Positions 37,742 through 49,360 of a stretch of 64,000 bases of DNA are shown here, piece after piece. The stretch is from Spirodela intermedia (Eukaryota; Streptophyta; Magnoliopsida; Alismatales; Araceae). Both the position numbers and the translations under genes were made by a program. Location: the NCBI GenBank assembly GCA_902729315.2, contig LR746267.1:2425886-2489885 (forward strand). The letters run 5' to 3'. Under the pieces are notes generated by a model, which saw only the letters and a list, made by a program, of their open reading frames with translations, was not told the DNA's origin and did not search any database. The first letter of the stretch is position 1; each line of letters starts with the position of its first letter.

Positions 37742-38691
37742 ATTTAATGTTGCGAGTACTGCTCCACATACGGGGAGTTGAGGTAGAAGGTGAAGGCATT
37801 GATTGGGGACGAGTCTACCGTGGCCTTCGGGTCAACAGGGAGGGGCCACCGGGATCGCCACCACGTTGACTGGACCGCAGAGAAAATGGTCACTTAAAAG
37901 CAGAGTATAAACTCCACATGGTCTTTAACAGCACTCATTTCTGTGAGCGGACAGCCCACGTTTTGAAGGCCCATCAAGCATATTAAATGGGATGACGAAT
38001 TTTCCCTTAGAACGATCAGCGTATTCCGATCCAGCGCGGTCCCCAAGGAAAGTGTTTTATGCGACATAACTGATTTACACCGAATTTGAATACTTGGAAT
38101 AAGGAAGGATAATGTGACCCGTGAAGAACCTTCGGCTTCAAAGTCAACTTATGTCTACAATTAGAATTCCTTCGAAAATTCGCATCAGATTGAACAAATC
38201 CAGCGAGACTTTGATACTAATTTATGTCAAGGACATGAGGCAACGGATCAAATAAGCAACTAACGATTGGTTTTTATACCTCATATGAGAGAAAACATTA
38301 TGTCATAAATTTCAGAAGTCACGAGTACCCAATGGAAGGATGAATAGAATACCAAAAGGAATAAGGATACCTTTCAAAAAGTCTAAAATACTGCTGTTTT
38401 TAAGGTGTGATGTGCACCTTAATAGGTTTTCATATGAGCACGTTGACCTTTTCTATGCTTTTGATTAAAAATACACCTCAATAGATTCATAACAACAATT
38501 CACGTAATGTTAAAAATACATTCATTTTAGTTTTTCGTCTAGTTATGTTAATAGGTTTCCCAGTAATTTTTTTTTTTCTCCATAATTTGAATGTGTGGCT
38601 AAACTTTTGAGGAACCTCGATCTTAGATAAAAACCATTTGTTGTTCAGTTGATGGGAGCTTCTTGCCCTCACATGGTTTTCATACAGTCAA

Positions 38692-38963
38692 CCGACACGC
38701 TCGTTCACACCGCTGGCAACGCGCTGAGGTCGCGGTCTCCATGTCCAGATCAGTACATGGATGACGCTGTCAGCTCCTTGAGAGCTGACGCTTCCTCGTG
38801 AAATTACATTGAACGAGCGTGTCGGAATCTAACATTGAAATTACATTGACGCTTCCTGGTAGCCTCCGCACTACCAGAAATCCGAAGACACATTCGTCTT
38901 TGGCAAGGCAAGTCCGGAAGTTACCCATTGTTTTTCTCTCTCTGGCTGACGCTTCCTCGTGAA
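38692..38963. repeat. Cluster of short inverted and direct repeats
   Basis: Perfect 16-bp inverted repeat CCGACACGCTCGTTCA (38692-38707) against 38810-38825. Direct 19-bp repeat GCTGACGCTTCCTCGTGAA at 38784-38802 and 38945-38963. Direct 14-bp repeat TGAAATTACATTGA at 38799-38812 and 38836-38849. These are all exact matches. The arrangement suggests a small non-autonomous element or a repair scar. Confidence 0.75.
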
Positions 38964-39123
38964 CTAACCAAAATCTGACATAACAAAATGATCAGAAAAG
39001 GAAAAAATTGCATTGATTCCTGAGCCAAGGAGAATAGGAACACAACTAAATGATCCGAGCCATTCGTTATTTCTTGAAAAATAACCAGTAAAATCAAAAA
39101 ATGCCCAACTCTCTCTCTCTCGT

Positions 39124-39720
39124 CTACGTAAACTTTCTGTAGATCCTTAGTTTTCTGTAGAAACAATATACTTTTAGTGTGTCAGCTATATCGTACGCGA
39201 ACTCTATAGAAGATTGAAGATTAGGTGCGTTAGAGCACTCCGAAGAGGATGGCAATGGTGATAGAGACCGCACAGCAATAGACAGGTCGGAAGAGTAAAT
39301 GCGGTCAAATAGATTGTAAACTATCAGCGCGTAGAGAGTCAATGTGTGAGTGAGGACAGCTAGTTGACGTATGACATTATCGTGTCCGGCGAACTCTCTC
39401 TTTCGACCTTTCATGACTGTTTCTGCGATATTCCCACTTGGGAGCTGGTAGTTGACTTCATTAGTTTTGTCTGGACCCGAAGAAAAATGATGCTGATTCA
39501 CCCGTTGACTTATCACTTGATAGCCCGTGCCATTAGTAATATTGCAGTTAAGAATTTTTATATACCTTTTATCCATGGTTAAATATTTATAAGTGAGTGA
39601 GAGCCTAAAAAGCGGTAGATAACCTGTCAGAACACGTGTAGATGAACGTTTTCTGACTGCACGGAAGCTCCCAACAAACTGCTTGAAATCCTTCCATCCT
39701 CGTGAACCATTTACATACAT
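39124..39720 (-). CDS. Unrecognised 198-residue open frame
   Basis: Uninterrupted ATG-to-stop frame of 198 codons, long for DNA of this base composition. No family is recognised. The protein is mixed polar with a modest hydrophobic stretch (TLTLYALIVYNLF, about residue 129-141) and no signal peptide. No TATA box or splice evidence was seen. It could be a lineage-specific gene, a pseudogene piece or chance. The glycine-rich gene at 37.6 kb and the one at 45.9 kb are its nearest neighbours and do not suggest a function. Confidence 0.2.
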   Translation of the reverse strand: MYVNGSRGWKDFKQFVGSFRAVRKRSSTRVLTGYLPLFRLSLTYKYLTMDKRYIKILNCNITNGTGYQVISQRVNQHHFSSGPDKTNEVNYQLPSGNIAETVMKGRKREFAGHDNVIRQLAVLTHTLTLYALIVYNLFDRIYSSDLSIAVRSLSPLPSSSECSNAPNLQSSIEFAYDIADTLKVYCFYRKLRIYRKFT

Positions 39721-42700
39721 AATGTGTGAATCATGCCGAAATTTAACTAAAAGAACATGGCAAGGCGCCTCTCATTTAATGGTCCTACCAAACAAGAGGC
39801 GACCAATGTTCCTTGGAGTAAATACACCGATAAGGAAGCATAAGGACATATTGTTGAAAATCAATTCGGTTGGTCATGTGAAGTTCTCATATGGTCCATT
39901 CCCATAGAAGGAAACTTGATCCTCAATGATGTGCTAGCATTCTTATCCAACAAAACTCTGACTGTGTGAAAGGAAAGTTAATGTCCTCATTTTTCAGGAA
40001 AATTATCGCCCTTGTCTTGCTAAAGATGCCATCAACCAGCATAATGCTGTCATAGTGGACAAATAATATTGAAAATTCTGCTACTCATTGACAAAATGCA
40101 GTAGTTGAAAAACTTTAGTAATAGACAGAAGAGAAAGAAAAGAAATAAGGTTTCTTATATTTTTTTTATAAGAAACTATCAAATTGAGGCTTCCAAAAAA
40201 ATTAATCAATTTAAACTAAATCATTTTTAAATGGATTATCTATGTGACTGGAAAAACCAACTGAAAATTTATTACATTCCTAATTTTTTATTCTTCTCAT
40301 CATCTGGGGCCAGATAGTATGGTGGTGAAGAAACGCATAGTTCCAAATAGTAAACAAAATTTTATTTTTTTCATTCTTCTATGATGAGATCGAAATCTTT
40401 AATTTTTACATTTTTCTATGATGTCAAGCTATCAAAGAGTATTTTAATAAGGTATTTGATAAATCATAATCTATTCTTTAGATTGTTGTCTCAAAAATTA
40501 AAATAACTAAAAAAACCATATTTTTCAAAGAGATCATATTATCATGGATATCAGGTTTCCAGTGCATTTATATCAGGAAAAAACCATGTCTTGTAAACTC
40601 AATGACCACAAGGAAACTAGTCCCTCGATATCTCTAGGTTACAATCCCAAGTCAATGCCTGTGAATTTGACTAGGATTCAAGAGCTACGCTTTATATTTA
40701 TTAATATTGTAGGATTGGGGATGCTGCAAGTAATGAGGGATAATGGTTGTGGTATTGTCATATGAGAGACAACAACAGAGGGTTATTTCAAGATGAGAGT
40801 AGAGTGATTAGTTTTTGGCTTGTATAACCTATTCAAATTACACATGAAGGATAGTTTATATATTTAAATGAGTATGAAAATGCATAAATGTTATCATAAG
40901 TATTCTTAGGATAACCTAATAGGACAAGGAAAATTGAGTGCTTAAATTTGATTGGTGTTTACCAAATAATAGTGTGGAATATTCTTGCAGTTTATTTGGA
41001 TTTAATTGAGGTTGAATGAGGAGAAATAAGTTTATTATTAGGCTTTGATCTATAAACTTAATGGATTTGTTATTGGGTTGAACATTATGAGAAGTGGGTA
41101 AGATTTTTGGGCCTGAACAAAATACGAAATGAATCTGATTAGCAGGACTTAAATCTAAGGTGTATTAAAATCAATCTTTCGAGGTCATCTCTCTTTAAAA
41201 TTTGGGTATATAGATCTATCCACTGTTCAGCCTTAGATAGAAACTTATACAGAACGGTTTCTAGTCCATCTGTTCCATATATGGCCCATTTATCAGCCCA
41301 ATAAGAGGAGAAAAATATTAAATTTAGAATCTCAATCTAAGAACCCTAACCTCTCATTCTTAGTTGGATGGTCATGAGAAAGAAAATAGAAAGAGTTGAT
41401 AAAAGGAGAGGAGCCTAACAGACAGTCCATCATGGTCCTGCCTCCTATAGAACTAAGAAAAAAGAAAGAAAGGAGGTTGATGATGACCATGCTCCCATCT
41501 TCATGAGTGCTGCAGCAACAAAACATCCACATGAGGAAGAGGTGAGAAGATTACACTTTCCATCCATTCACACCACCTTCATTTGATTAAGCCTCAAGAG
41601 ATGAAGAGCTTGATCCTGCAAAGAAGAAGAAAAGGAGACAGTGGGCGACCGACAATGCATTATTTTCATATAATAACTAAGGTAACATCAAAGTAAAATT
41701 GAGTTAGAATCATGTGATGAATTTATGTTTAACTGGTAAATTTTATAATTTATGTGATACGAATATACTTCTGATTCTTAATCCAGATGATTAGTGATCC
41801 ACACTTGCAACTCCTTGATCTTGAGAGCAAAGTAAAGTAATGACTGAGATGCTGGTGTATTTTGATTGACCATGTAAGATATAGAAGAAGATAATGACCA
41901 AGATCATCTCATTCACACACCACAACTTCTAGTAAAGAATTTTAAGTGAGAAAAGGAGAGGAAAATTAGATTTTTGGACCATTGAATATATGATATTTTG
42001 ATGATGACAATATCATATCAATTAAAAGATGAATTATCAATTTAGATACTATTGCAAAAATTGCCAGTATTTATAAGAAATATTCAATGTGAAAATGAAG
42101 TGATTGAGGCACAAGTAAACGAAATTTCATGAAGTAAAATATGAATATAGAAGCTCACTAGGTTCACTACACACCCATATATTCATATCATTATGTTTGA
42201 ATAAAATTAACATCAATTTAATTGATTAAATTTTAAAAATCATTTTATCACATTAAATTCTTGAATATTCAGGATTTCAAATTAATTTTTTTTATTATTT
42301 TGAATCATCAAAACTATGATTTATATATTAAGATTTATTTTAAACGATCATACCTTATCTTAGGTGATTCAGATTAATTTCAAGTGTTGAACCCCTAACT
42401 TTATAAGGCAAATTATTTGTTCAGAATTCACATAATTGAAGTGAATTAAATCAATATGATTCGAATATAGATATTAAATTGTAATAATAATGTAATAATA
42501 ATTTCATTTAAGGATATCTAAATCATTTAATGAACATATTTTATTGGTTTCTCAGCTGTTCAAATTTCTATTTAACCTAAGAAAAATCGATGTGAAAAGA
42601 TTGTAAGAATTTGAGAAGTTTTTTTATGTGATTTACCTATAAATGTAATGGATTTCCGACAATATAAAATAGAGAAAAAAATCATCCTTATATTAACTAT

Positions 42701-43403
42701 GACCTACCTCAAGCTATAGAAAATGAGTGAGAAATCTAGAGGTCTCTATTGATAGGTCATAAAACTAAAAAGGTATTTGAGTTCAAGATTCATTTATCAA
42801 ACATTGAACAATTAGTTTCATGCTGTAGCACCTTCCATCATTTATGAGCTTCTTAACAGGAAGAAGACAATAGAAATCAAACTTCAACTGTAATTATCTT
42901 AATTATAATCTCAAATAAACTAAAAGGCTACATCATTTTCAAAAATCTACTAGCAATGATACCTTTTATGTTTATCATAGGATAAACTCAACTAAAATCT
43001 TGTTTAATCACCCAAGTGAGTTGATCCCTTTACCATTTGTTAATAACCTAGAGCCACGAATCTAAACTGAAATTTTAGAAAAAAATTATGAAGGAGCTAA
43101 GCCTGGTAATTAGTAAGTTATCATTAGATGATCAATCATAGTGGAACCTAATAATAAAATTTATTCTAAGTGTGGGCATAGACAATATGCTGAAGCACTA
43201 TAACATCATTTAGTCTTAAATTATTAATATAGAGAAACCATAGATTAATAAGAGATCTTATCATAATGAATAATGAGATTAGATCAATCCAACCCTCTCT
43301 TCTTGATCTGTGTGCCATCAAAACAAACACAAGTGATCAATTGATTCATGTCCAAAGTTTTTGCCTACAACTAGTTAGACCAGATTTGCAACAACTAATG
43401 ATG

Positions 43404-43506
43404 TGACATTTTAATCAAGCTTGCATCAATTGACAATGTACCATTATGATCAAGCATGCATCAATCGACAACGTGACATTTTGATCAAACAGGCATCAAT
43501 TGAGGA
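43404..43506. repeat. Three-copy 35-bp tandem repeat
   Basis: Copies start at 43404, 43439 and 43474. The core is TGACATTTTGATCAAGC followed by a GCATCAATTGACAACG-like half. Confidence 0.85.
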
Positions 43507-44350
43507 TTCATAATTCAGCATCATTACCATCTGGCTATATCAACAAAGAACTTGTATATATTGGAGATGAAATATTTGATGCAGTCATTGATGACCGAAC
43601 ATTGTGGACTAAAATCCTATGATGCAGTCTATCCACAGACCAAATTAGGTGGAGTAGAATCCCAAGTGATGAATCTCATAACTCAATTTTCATGGATTGG
43701 AAGCAAAGGATATGTGAAGACTAGACTGCTTGCTCCTGTTGAACCTTTAACTAATATGGCTCATAATAAAATGCACCTTATGTGCATCACTTGTGATTTT
43801 TTCAATTTTAATTTTGAATTTATTTTAATGAAATCAAGCCTATTTAAAGGCCTCACGTTGTAGCCCTAGAGGCATTCATTATATTTCATGAAAGTTTTCT
43901 CTGTTTTGAGATTACCTCTTTCTATTGGTGGATTTCATTGAATCCCCTATGGATTTAGAAGAATCTCATTGATTTTGTAGACTTAGAATTTCCCCCTTGT
44001 GGAATCAAGGGTTGAAGCTTCCAAATGATATGGATTGAAGATGAGGAATCATCACAGCAATCTTGTTTATTGTGGATTCAAGGTCGTTATTTCATCTACA
44101 TGTAACTTATGCTGTGTCAATATTCATCATGTGGGTAACTTCACACAACTTATTTAATTTGCGAGAATTAGGTTTTTCTAGAACCTAAAAGTTAAGAAGA
44201 GAGGAGGGAAATTTTTTGATTTATCTCTCTAGTGTAACAAATCCAAAGGAAAATTCAGGCGATGGATCTTGAGTTGGTTGGAGTTGTTAAATCTAGTGGA
44301 AAGGCAGCTAAAATGTGAAAATCAATGTGTAAAACACTAAAAAAATGGTG
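43507..44350 (+). mobile_element. Possible LTR remnant, plus orientation
   Basis: A TATA-like GCCTATTTAAAGGCC at about 43838-43852 is followed by TGTAGCCCTAGAGGCATTC and CTCTGTTTTGAGATTACC, then repeated ATTTCATTGAATCCCC-type phrases. This promoter, R and U5-like order resembles plant LTRs. An open frame (43552-43863, up to 103 residues) is unrecognised. No second LTR, primer-binding site or polyprotein was found. Confidence 0.3.
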
Positions 44351-45418
44351 AAGTCCAAGGATGAAATCAGTAGAGAGTGTATGTAGATCAAAAGGATTGG
44401 ACCAGTATAAAATTACAGTTTACTTTTTCTAATGATTATCATTATCTGCAGATTTAAGGTTGGATTAGAAAGAATACATTCCATTCAACCTTTCTTTTGA
44501 CATTCTGCCACCACCTGGATGCCAACAAGGAGGTTTTTTTGGTTGCATGAAAGGTGCCAACTAGTTGGTGTCTTTAGGGCTCAAGTGCTAGACAAAAATA
44601 AAATGAACTTTTTAAGCCAAAAAGCATAAGAATGCTGTATCATATTCTTCAAAGCCTCACTCATGGAGGATGTAGATTCTAGCTGAAATTTAAATTTGAA
44701 ATTCAAAGTTAACGAGGTCAGGTTCTTCCATACATCGTTGTTTCCAATTTAAATCGTGCACAATTCATCTAGTGTCACACAAAGATGTACAATAGTTTAG
44801 GCAAGATATAGGACTCAAAGCTTGAAAAATATCATTTAAACATGTGTGAACCTTGTTTAAAAATGACTTGGTCATAAAAATTTATTTTTTAGCGCCAGAT
44901 TCTTGTCGTTTTTGCTCACTCTTCTAGAAGGTTTACATTATCTTCTTCGCGCCAGATTCTCGTCGTTTTTGTTAGGCAGCCCCGCAACTATCCAATCTTA
45001 ACTAATCGATTATCAGAATGGACCCGTTTTGTTTTGAACAGATATCTCTCGTACCCCGCTACAATTTTGACGTCTTTTCTTTTCTTTCACTGTGCTTGAA
45101 AAGGTCGAGTACTATCGTCCATTGCACAACAGAAAAAAACTTGCACGCACTTATCGCCACCTTTAGTCATAGTCACCGATCTCGGCACCGCCTTTGTATT
45201 CTCGTAAATACAGAAGATTATAACGATCCACGGTGAAGGACATGTTGAATAATTTAAATACTATTACCAAGCAGAAGATTTACTTCAAAAACAGATTTTG
45301 AACAAGACATTCATCAGGACACGGTTGAGTACACAAGTGGGAAGATAGATTTAGGTTACACCACTGTCAAGATCTGAGAACAAAACCAATGCTTGAGCTG
45401 AAAGAGAGGCATTCCTCT
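44351..45418. other. Intergenic DNA with a 57-bp spaced repeat
   Basis: AGCGCCAGATTC(T/C)(T/C)GTCG-like 23-bp words occur at 44892-44914 and 44949-44971. No gene is recognised; a plus frame at 45018-45236 has no family resemblance. The 3' end contains the 3' flank of the glycine-rich gene ending at 45419. Confidence 0.4.
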
Positions 45419-45922
45419 TCAAGGTTTCGTTGTAGCGACGAAAGCTTTCTTGAAGCCAACACCGCCTCCGACGCCACTACCAGCGCCAAAGCCACCGCCT
45501 ATTACGCCTCCTCCTGAAAAGCCTCCACCCAGACCTCCCCCCGCCGCTCCTCCAAAGCCTCCACCCAGACCTCCCCCGGCTGCTCCTCCAAAGCCTCCAC
45601 CCAGACCTCCCCCGACTGCTCCTCCAAAGCCTCCACCTAGGCCTCCCCCAGTTGCTCCAAAACCAACTCCTTGTCCAAAGCCTCCACCAAGACCTCCCCC
45701 GAATCCCTTTTCAAATCCACCACCAACGCCAGCTCCTCCAACGCCAAACCCACCTCCGATGCTCCCTCCAATGCCCCCTCCCAGACCACCTCCGATAAGC
45801 CCTCCCAGATGATGGCCGAACCACTTCTGGTCCTTAACGGCCGTGGCGTCCTTTAGCTCCCTTGCACCAGAGGTCCAAACGAGGGAGACAAGGACAAAAT
45901 AGAAGATTGAATTCCCAGCCAT
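45419..45922 (-). CDS. Secreted glycine-rich protein, 167 residues
   Basis: Single exon. The ATG at 45922 lies in a good context (GAGATGGCT) and begins MAGNSIFYFVLVSLVWTSGA, a signal peptide. RELKDATAVKDQKWFGHHLGG follows in two parts before a glycine-rich body. The upstream in-frame extension has no ATG (it starts with TTG), so it is not used. The body contains a 12-residue repeat of the type GGAAGGGLGGGF in about four copies (36-bp period, roughly 45530-45650), flanked by GGxGGG segments. It ends in a lysine-containing FKKAFVATTKP tail. The ARELK...GGLGGG layout resembles plant glycine-rich wall proteins. A CCTATATG box lies 70-77 bp upstream. Confidence 0.85.
   Translation of the reverse strand: MAGNSIFYFVLVSLVWTSGARELKDATAVKDQKWFGHHLGGLIGGGLGGGIGGSIGGGFGVGGAGVGGGFEKGFGGGLGGGFGQGVGFGATGGGLGGGFGGAVGGGLGGGFGGAAGGGLGGGFGGAAGGGLGGGFSGGGVIGGGFGAGSGVGGGVGFKKAFVATTKP
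45530..45655 (-). repeat. 36-bp tandem repeat coding 12 residues
   Basis: Three to four in-frame copies inside the glycine-rich gene, differing mostly at silent sites and at Ala/Val codons. Confidence 0.8.
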
Positions 45923-45991
45923 CTCCACTATGGAAACAGACAACTTCTAGGCTTCGAGGTTGATGAGGTTTAGTTGAAATGGTGCGGACTA

Positions 45992-45999
45992 CATATAGG
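45992..45999 (-). promoter_or_regulatory. TATA-like box of glycine-rich gene
   Basis: CCTATATG on the minus strand, 70 bp upstream of the ATG at 45922. Confidence 0.5.
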
Positions 46000-48900
46000 C
46001 TTAACTACGTGAGGGAGAGACTGCATGGGGGAAGAAACGGTTAAGCAGATATAAATGAGTCCGGCGTCCGAAGTAATGAAGCCAGCTACACAGTGTTCTC
46101 CTTTGAGATAAGCGCAATAGCCATCTAGATAACCATAAAATAGAGCTATCGCAAACAGAGCCTTTGATGGCATTGACAACAGAGGGAAGAAATCCCACAG
46201 CGGTCGGCTAAGCTTGTGTCCCACCCGCCTTCCACGTTGACTTCGTTGATGATGGCTAGCTGGGCACTTCATTCACTTAATTTCCCGTCAGTTCTGCGCC
46301 ACTTCCATTGTCACATGCTCCCATTCATCGGTCGCATTCCATCATTATTATCTTCTGCTAGTCCTATCAACCTTGTTTCTCTCTTATTATGCCAAGATTA
46401 CCACCGTCTTTCTTGTGGAATCCTTGAGTTGTAAAGTTGACAAGTCTCACTTTTCCTGATTGATTGAACCTGTGATCATACGGATGACTTAAGCTCCCAT
46501 TTAGTTTTTATCTTCAGAAGGATGAAGGGGGACGGAAGGAACGGGTTTAGGTCTCCCGATGTTCCACAATATTCGACATATCGTGAAGCCGTCCAACGTA
46601 GAAGGCATATATTACTACGATTTGGCATGAATCCTACGTAAAGGAAATGGATTAATGATTGTCAGTGACAAGTTTGGAACGCTTTTAAAATACAGGCTGC
46701 ATTGTAAGTAATATTTCATGTGTTCAATACGGTCAGGGATGGTGTAAATAATACCTGATAAATTAAACCTCCGGTAAAATGTACAAAATGATGCTTCGAA
46801 ACATGCAATAAACAAAAGAAAGTTGCACACTTAGACAAATATATAATCTCAGCTCTTTAATGCAACAGCTACGACTGGTTCAGACTCATGGGAGACGAGA
46901 CACGTTGACCCCAGCTTGGGCCAGCTGTCTAGAGGCTTCCTCAGGCCAGGGGTAGACATGATGTATGGGCCTCCCAGGCTTCATTCCTAGTCACCAGGAA
47001 GCCTATTTCACCGTCCATGATGCAGCTTGCTCATCCTCTCTCCTGGAAGGCCCACTAAGAAATATATCTACTTCGGAGATGCGGTCAGGAGACTAGCTTT
47101 ACACTGAGTTTGAACGAGATGAAGGCCTGTAAAATTGTTTGAGCGGCAGCCGGTTCAAAAAACCTGGTTCGGACCTGTCCAGTGAACCTTGTTAATTCAG
47201 TATAAACCTAGAAGCACAGAGTAGGTGCACATGGAATGTCACATTCTTGCTTTCTTGAATATACTTAAAAATATTGGTTTATAATCCCATAGAATTTGGA
47301 ACCGGGTTTTCATACGAATGGGCGGGTCATAAGGAAACTTTGTTCAACGTATCATTGACCTCCTACGTCATTATAAATGGTCGTGGACCAGTACTGACCT
47401 AAATAGTCAAAAGGGTATCAATTTTCTTACAGTATCTATTATACATAAATTCATGATTAATATATCAAAAAAATGTATTACCAACCCATCCACCAGACTC
47501 TAGAGGCCAATGGAAGGGACATCACTTACTGTCAAGAGTTATGAAGCCAACTACCAGCTTCCTGAAGGGAAACATCACTTACCTGTACCCATTTTTCCAG
47601 CATTGAGAAGAGTTAATTGCATCTCTTCGCTGCCCTTCACGACTGTGCATCCAGAGAAGAGCTGGGTAGCGGTCGACCTAACCTTTCCATCACATCCTGT
47701 CGCTTTCGCCGCATAGACGCACACCTCATCTTCCACCTGCCTCCAATTCTGTCAACTCCAGCCTCCCGCGCGACTTTCTTATTAGACTCACTCTGCCCAT
47801 CGCTATCGTCTCATCAGAGATCTTACGTTCTCGGTCATGCATCTCCCTGATGGTTTGTGCCGTATCTGTTCCAGACGGTAAGAAATATTCATTCTGCAAC
47901 GTATGAATATTCACTTTTTTCTGGAGAGGAGAGAGAGGGAGACAGACAGAGAGAGAGAGAGAGAGAGAGAGGTTCTGGTTTTGTCTTCTCTATGTTCCAA
48001 GATTGAATGGAATTTTGGGCTTCAATCAGCCTCAACTATGAATATATTGGGCGCCGTTCTCACGTAGAAGAACCAAAGAATCGACTGAAAACTTGGCAGA
48101 AGAAGAAAACAGATGGATTTCGAGCGGGTGGATTTTTCTCAGATATTTCACACATTCATCTCTCCTTCTGAGTCGAAAAACCATAGCCTCCCCAGTACAA
48201 TGAAACCCACCCCATCATTCATCCACGGCAGTCAGTCACATATTCGTGACTTCCCATTCGGTCCACAAGACTTGCCTCTGTAAGCCTCCACCCTCCAGAC
48301 TACCTCCATCTTTTTTATTGGCCCGCTGAGGCTCATTCATGTTTCTTTTACCGTGTGGTGGGACTCGTGCTTCTATAAATAAATGCGTATGGGTCAGTCG
48401 AGGGACCGAGTCAAACTTTAGTTCCTTCTTTCATCAGTCTTGAGCAACGCCAAAAGGGACCACATTGAGTCACTTATAGCTAAGCACATGGCTTCCCGGT
48501 TCGAAGACTCATTTTAGGGGCTGGAGTTAGTGTCTGAACGTGTAGCTGCAAACCTTTCGCTCAAAGTCAATGGCTTCTGGACCTTCCATTATGTTAGATT
48601 TCCCTATACATGGCGCTGAAAACATGTGCAACAGGACGAACGGATTTCCATCCGCCATTAATCGAAAGCATGCGTGATATCATCTAGGGGAGAGGTTTGG
48701 CTCTAGGGAGAGCGGACCGAAAGAGAAAGGCCAGAGAGGGAGCACTGCCTCTTGCAGAGAGAGAAAGAAAAGAGAGAGCGGGGGCCTGGCTCTGGGGCAG
48801 GCTATGGAAAGCCAAGGAGCAAAGTTTCGAGATTTGGTTCAATGGGCATAGAGCAGCAGAAGGAAGTTCTTGTGGTAAAGACATGTTTAATCAAATTCTC

Positions 48901-49360
48901 TGCTACAGGCGGGATGAACACCTCGTCGATCTGGTCGCTGGTTTTTGACCAGCTTGTTCGAGGTCCCTGGTACTGCCTGCAGCGAGACACTTATATGCTG
49001 CTGCGTATGTCCCATAGCCAAACCTCGGATACTCCGGGCTCTTAGATTGCCCTCCATTTCCTGAAATAGCACACCGGAGGGATGGCTTCTGCTCGAGTTA
49101 AACCCAGAAACGGCAAACTCTTTCTCGGACATTCAATATTAATCAGTGAACTAATCAGCACAAGGGTGGGTTATATGTCCGAGAAAGGGAGCCGCAGGAC
49201 CAAACCAACTCAAGCTCACCCTTGTCAAATCATGGATATGCTACTCTTCACCCAACCTTTCTGTCTGACAACTGTTCTTCACCCAAAAGACAGATGGTCC
49301 GCCATTTTTATGCCAGAAAGAGGCTAATGCGTTGTTCTATACAGCATTTTTATGGCACAT
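46000..49360. other. Intergenic DNA, no confident gene
   Basis: Upstream flank of the glycine-rich gene, then mixed DNA with a GA tract (47922-47971). A plus-strand TATA-like TCTATAAATAAA at 48372-48383 precedes a ten-codon ATG frame (48488-48517, MASRFEDSF then stop). It may be a promoter left behind by a lost gene. Frames at 48697-49132 on both strands are unrecognised. The last few hundred bases are probably the NDC1 3' UTR and include a 13-bp hairpin (49120-49187). Confidence 0.4.
47922..47971. repeat. GA microsatellite
   Basis: (GA)n with GACA interruptions. Confidence 0.9.

Larger units (their letters stand above)
37742..43400. other. Intergenic DNA, no confident gene
   Basis: The first kilobase is upstream flank of the glycine-rich gene. 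At 38692-38963 there is a cluster of short inverted and direct repeats. A 198-residue frame lies at 39124-39720 on the minus strand and is listed separately. From 40 kb on, the DNA is AT-rich with only short unrecognised frames. Confidence 0.5.

Noticed and set aside
45450-45812. Proline-rich 120-residue frame on the plus strand
   Set aside because: Shadow of the glycine-rich gene on the minus strand; it starts inside that gene's repeat region.
48490-48520. tRNA-like GGTTCGAAGAC word
   Set aside because: No acceptor, D-arm or anticodon arm could be built around it.
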